In this document: in pieces, positions 21,478 to 24,142 of the stretch | Layout: the number at the start of each line of letters is the position of its first letter | Position numbering within the stretch: the stretch's first letter is position 1 | From: CAYWGR01 sp964458015 | GTDB lineage: Bacteria; Planctomycetota; Planctomycetia; Pirellulales; Thermoguttaceae | DNA length: 24,142 nt | Direction: 5' to 3' | Assembly (NCBI GenBank): GCA_964458015.1 | Contig: CAYWGR010000083.1 | Span: forward strand, 1 to 24,142 | Notes under the pieces: model-generated | Told to the model about the DNA's origin: nothing | The model's database searches: none | Seen by the model: the letters and a program-made list of their open reading frames with translations, nothing else | Position numbers and translations under genes: made by a program

Positions 21478-23094
21478 ATGAGTCGTTCGGAGCGCCACCC
21501 GCTGATTACAGGAACCATTGTCACCAGTCTGGGGACATTGACAAGCCGGATTCTCGGCTTACTGCGCGATATGGCAACGGCATGGCTTCTGGGGCTCGGC
21601 GGTGTTGCCGACGCCTTTTGGTTCGCTTTTCGCATTCCCAACCTCTTCCGCCAACTATTCGGCGAAGGGGCCATGACGGCCAGCTCCATGCCGGTTTTGG
21701 CCGAGCACCTCGAAAAAAGTCCCGAAGCCGCCCGGCAGTTGGCCAGCGTCATCGTCACCTTGCTTGCTGTTTTTTTGACGATATTGGTACTCCTGGGGGA
21801 ATTGCTGCTTGGGGCAGTATGGCTAATCTGGGGCGATTCCGGCAGTCTTCAGCTACTGATTGGCCTCACGGCCGTCATGCTGCCTTATCTGCTGCTGATA
21901 TGCGTTGCCGCCCAATTGACCACCTTGCTCCATGCGGTGCGGCATTTTAGCGTGCCGGCCCTGGTGCCGGTTGTGTTGAATATCGTTTGGCTTGCGGCCG
22001 CCTGGGGCATTGCACCGCGGTTTGCCGGAAATCAAGCGGCCCAGGCCTACGTCCTGGCCGTGGCGGTGCTGGTCGCGGGAATTGTGCAGGTCGCTGTGCA
22101 GGTGCCGATGCTGCGCCGGCTGGGATTTCATTTCGATTTCAACTGGGCGGCCGCTCGGTCGGGCATTGGGCAGATCCTTCATAACATCATCCCGACGTTG
22201 TTGGGCGTCGCGGTCACACAAATGAATACGTTTTGCGACACCCTGATCGCTTGGGGATTGGCCTCTTCACCCGGCGGACCTGAAGCGATCCCTTGGCTCG
22301 GCGGCGCCGTGCATTATCCAATGCGTGAGGGGGCCGTGGCTGCTATCGCTTTTGGCGACCGGTTTAGCGAACTTCCCTTCGCCTTGGTTGGAGCGTCGGT
22401 GGCCGTGGCGATTTTCCCCTTGTTAAGCCGCCATGCCGCCCGGGGAGACCATCAACGCCTGGGCGCGGATCTGACGCTTGGAATGCGGTTGGTGTTTTGT
22501 TTGGCCATGCCGGCCGGTATGGGGCTCTTTCTGTTGGCGGAACCGATTTCCCGCCTATTGTTCCAATACGGACAATTTCGACCCGAAGACACGATCCGTG
22601 CCGCACGGATGGTGGCCTATTATGCCATTGGCGCCTGGGCCTACTGCGAGTCGGTCGTCTTGGTGCGGGGATTTTACGCTTTGGGCGACTTTCGCACCCC
22701 CGCACGCCTGGCTTTCTGGATGGTCGGACTGAATTTGGCCCTGAATTTGACGTTGATTTGGCCCCTGGCCGAGGCTGGATTGGCGTTATCCACGTCGGTA
22801 ACGTCCGCCGTGCAGGTGATCGCGCTACTGGCGATCCTTTCGCGCCGTTTGACGACGCTCAACTGGTCGGCTCTTACGGCTGCGGCGTTGCGAACGGTTG
22901 TAGCAACCGCGGTAATGGCCGGCGTAGTTTACTTCGCCCTAGGCCACATGCCGAAAACCGACGCTCTTTGGGATAAGCTGTTGTGCGTCGGCGTTCCAAT
23001 CTTTGCCGGCACAGCGGTTTATTGTAGCTCGTACTGGTTGCTTGGCGGACGCGAGTTAGGTATGCTGATGGGCAGAGAAATTCATAATCCATGA
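21478..23094 (+). CDS. murJ: Lipid II flippase MurJ (murein biosynthesis integral membrane protein)
   Basis: A polytopic membrane protein of 538 residues of the MOP superfamily. It opens with TSLGTLTSRILGLLRDMATA, followed by GVADAFWFAFRIPNLFRQLF and GEGAMTASSMPVL, the diagnostic MurJ N-terminus. Later come PFALVGASVAVAIFPLLSRH and a loop FQYGQFRPEDT typical of the family, with about 14 hydrophobic segments in all. It moves lipid-linked peptidoglycan precursor across the inner membrane, consistent with planctomycetes that keep peptidoglycan. The ATG at 21478 is preferred to a GTG at 21469; neither has a Shine-Dalgarno sequence. The preceding 297 bp hold no recognisable gene or motif. Its stop overlaps the P-II gene by ATGA. 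Confidence 0.95.
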   Translation: MSRSERHPLITGTIVTSLGTLTSRILGLLRDMATAWLLGLGGVADAFWFAFRIPNLFRQLFGEGAMTASSMPVLAEHLEKSPEAARQLASVIVTLLAVFLTILVLLGELLLGAVWLIWGDSGSLQLLIGLTAVMLPYLLLICVAAQLTTLLHAVRHFSVPALVPVVLNIVWLAAAWGIAPRFAGNQAAQAYVLAVAVLVAGIVQVAVQVPMLRRLGFHFDFNWAAARSGIGQILHNIIPTLLGVAVTQMNTFCDTLIAWGLASSPGGPEAIPWLGGAVHYPMREGAVAAIAFGDRFSELPFALVGASVAVAIFPLLSRHAARGDHQRLGADLTLGMRLVFCLAMPAGMGLFLLAEPISRLLFQYGQFRPEDTIRAARMVAYYAIGAWAYCESVVLVRGFYALGDFRTPARLAFWMVGLNLALNLTLIWPLAEAGLALSTSVTSAVQVIALLAILSRRLTTLNWSALTAAALRTVVATAVMAGVVYFALGHMPKTDALWDKLLCVGVPIFAGTAVYCSSYWLLGGRELGMLMGREIHNP

Positions 23095-23405
23095 AGCAGA
23101 TCATCGCCGTCGTCAAACCGTATCTTGTCGAGAAAGTGCTCGACGCCTTGAAGCTCGCTCCCGTCGAATCGTGCGGCGTATGCGAAGTGAAAGGCTATGG
23201 GCGTCAGAAGAACTATCTCGACGAATACCGCGGCAGCGAATACTCGATGGCCTATTTGCCCAAAGTTGAAATTTCGCTTTGGGTCGAGGATATCAGCGTC
23301 GAAGAAGTCGTACACACTCTCGTCGAGGTGGCGCGCACGGGGCGGATGGGCGATGGAAAAATTTTCGTCCTTCCCGGTTTTGGCGAGGAAATCGTGCGAC
23401 AGTAA
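23091..23405 (+). CDS. P-II family signal-transduction protein
   Basis: A trimeric P-II-type regulator of 104 residues, a little shorter than GlnB/GlnK (112). The T-loop is intact, with GYGRQKNYLDEYRGSEY and the uridylylation-site pattern YRGSEY (Tyr51 equivalent). The B-loop is TGRMGDGKIFVLPG, which binds ATP/ADP. The C-terminus (FGEEIVRQ) differs from the usual end and lacks the Arg-Ile-Arg segment of the C-loop, so nucleotide contacts there may differ. P-II proteins normally sense 2-oxoglutarate and energy state and control AmtB, NAGK or other targets. No amtB or glnA is present. Instead the gene overlaps murJ by 4 bp, which suggests translational coupling. Confidence 0.94.
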   Translation: MKQIIAVVKPYLVEKVLDALKLAPVESCGVCEVKGYGRQKNYLDEYRGSEYSMAYLPKVEISLWVEDISVEEVVHTLVEVARTGRMGDGKIFVLPGFGEEIVRQ

Positions 23406-23417
23406 CAAGAAACAAAA

Positions 23418-23445
23418 CCAGCCCGAGCGCTGGGAGCCGGGCTGG
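23418..23445 (-). terminator. Terminator of the 80-residue gene, possibly bidirectional
   Basis: CCAGCCCG (23418-23425) pairs perfectly with CGGGCTGG (23438-23445) over a 12-nt loop. On the minus strand it is followed by TTTTGTTTCTTG, and it lies about 40 nt after the minus-strand gene's stop. It also lies 12 nt after the P-II stop codon and may block both convergent transcripts. Confidence 0.7.
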
Positions 23446-23486
23446 CACGATAACCGGTTATTACCGCCGCGAATGGCCGCGAAAAA

Positions 23487-23729
23487 TCAGGCCGTGGGAC
23501 GGCGGTAATGTTGGTAAGCGAGAATAACTTCGTAAAGGTCCATTGAAATGGTTACCTCGTCGTCGGCGAAGTCACGAAGCCATGTCCGTTGCGATTGCAC
23601 CGCATCGGCCAATAGCGGCATGATTTCCATCAACGGCACGGTGACCGTTTCCCGTTTCGTTTCCGCAACGGCGGCATTACTAGATTCTTCTTGAGGTCCG
23701 TAATACACACGCAGATGACTGGCGTTCAT
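23487..23729 (-). CDS. Small protein of unknown function (80 aa)
   Basis: It begins MNASHLRVYYGPQEESSNAA, has a linker, then an ordered part TVTVPLMEIMPLLADAVQSQ, RTWLRDFADDEVTISMDLYE and VILAYQHYRRPTA. The acidic DFADDEVTIS segment and the helix around Leu-Tyr-Glu-Val-Ile-Leu-Ala-Tyr suggest a small folded cytosolic protein. No family is recognised. GGAAGGAG a few nt before the ATG is one of the better ribosome binding sites in the window, and a terminator follows, so the gene is probably real and monocistronic. It is divergent from tex with 185 bp between. Confidence 0.75.
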   Translation of the reverse strand: MNASHLRVYYGPQEESSNAAVAETKRETVTVPLMEIMPLLADAVQSQRTWLRDFADDEVTISMDLYEVILAYQHYRRPTA

Positions 23730-23914
23730 GGGCGCTCCTTCCTTGATGGGCCCACCCTGTCTATGCGTCGCGTTGTATCGGCCACGGGTGCCTTGCGGGT
23801 TTGATGATTTTCGAGGAAAATACGGTTTTTGCTCATAAACCCTACTGAAGCGGTGGTGCCTGGCAGGCTGACTCCCCTAGATAAAATAGATATTTCGGGC
23901 AAAGTGAACATTTT

Positions 23915-24142
23915 ATGGCAAGTTCGGTAACTATTGACCTTCGACAGGTCGGACGTGGTCTCGACATCCCTTTGCGTCAAATTCAGGCTGCGGTGGAATT
24001 GCTCGATGAGGGCAATACCGTCCCCTTCATCACCCGCTATCGAAAAGATCAGACAGGGGGGCTCGATGAAGAGCAGATCCGTGATATCCAGGGACGCCTG
24101 ACAAAAATCCGTCAGTTGGCCGATCGCAAGCAGACGATCTTG
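23915..24142 (+). CDS. tex: RNA-binding transcription accessory protein Tex, N-terminal part
   Basis: An open frame of 76 codons that runs off the window's end. Its sequence (IPLRQIQAAVELLDEGNTVP, FITRYRKDQTGGLDEEQIRD, QGRLTKIRQLADRKQTIL) is the highly conserved N-terminal domain of Tex, a protein of about 720-780 residues that ends in an S1 RNA-binding domain and is involved in transcription and RNA handling. The ATG at 23915 gives the normal Tex start; there is no clear Shine-Dalgarno sequence before it. The remaining domains (YqgF-like, HhH, S1) lie outside the window. Confidence 0.95.
   Translation, partial: MASSVTIDLRQVGRGLDIPLRQIQAAVELLDEGNTVPFITRYRKDQTGGLDEEQIRDIQGRLTKIRQLADRKQTIL

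Overview
The window looks like chromosomal DNA of a planctomycete, probably of the Pirellulales type. This is inferred from gene content, not from a marker gene: a DUF1080 secreted protein, a DUF2961/GH172 protein beside a XylR-type (LacI-like sensor plus AraC HTH) regulator, a short Gly-rich RRM protein, ThyX, many genes without a clear Shine-Dalgarno sequence, and repeat-rich intergenic DNA. Two runs of N (553-562 and 11716-11732) show it is a scaffolded draft or metagenome assembly. No rRNA, tRNA, transposase, integrase or CRISPR array was seen.

Layout. 1-2270 (+): an SDR oxidoreductase interrupted by an assembly gap, an RRM RNA-binding protein with its own promoter and a strong terminator, a possible structured RNA, and a small unknown protein. 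2255-5634: a sugar-type regulator (-) divergent from a secreted GH172-like glycosidase (+). 5643-8546: an NRDE/TANGO2-like protein (-) and oligoendopeptidase F (+). 8778-9800 (-): a lipoprotein made almost entirely of a 17-residue Glu/Lys/Ala repeat. 10295-13439 (-): a sigma-70 factor, a PIG-L/BshB1-like deacetylase and a DUF1080 protein. 14151-18620 (+): an ABC ATPase, an ABC permease with a large extramembrane domain, and a membrane-anchored protein, probably one functional unit behind a good sigma-70 promoter. 18648-21180 (-): a ParA ATPase, a CaMKII-association-domain protein translationally coupled to ThyX, and an 86-residue protein. 21478-23405 (+): the lipid II flippase MurJ overlapping a P-II signal protein. 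23487-23729 (-): an 80-residue protein, divergent from the 5' end of tex, which runs off the window.

The least expected material is between the genes. Several gaps between co-directional genes carry degenerate heptamer tandem repeats, three of which end within 0-7 nt of a start codon that lacks a Shine-Dalgarno sequence. A 101-bp element occurs twice in opposite orientation at about 90% identity, with a preserved reading frame. A 31-bp-arm palindrome recurs as a single arm elsewhere. An 83-nt segment before the 113-residue unknown gene can fold into a three-way junction, followed by two perfect hairpins, the last ending directly at the ATG. No complete new defence or biosynthetic system is evident. 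The best candidates for undescribed biology are the structured leader, the start-codon heptamer arrays, the repeat lipoprotein and the three-gene ABC unit.
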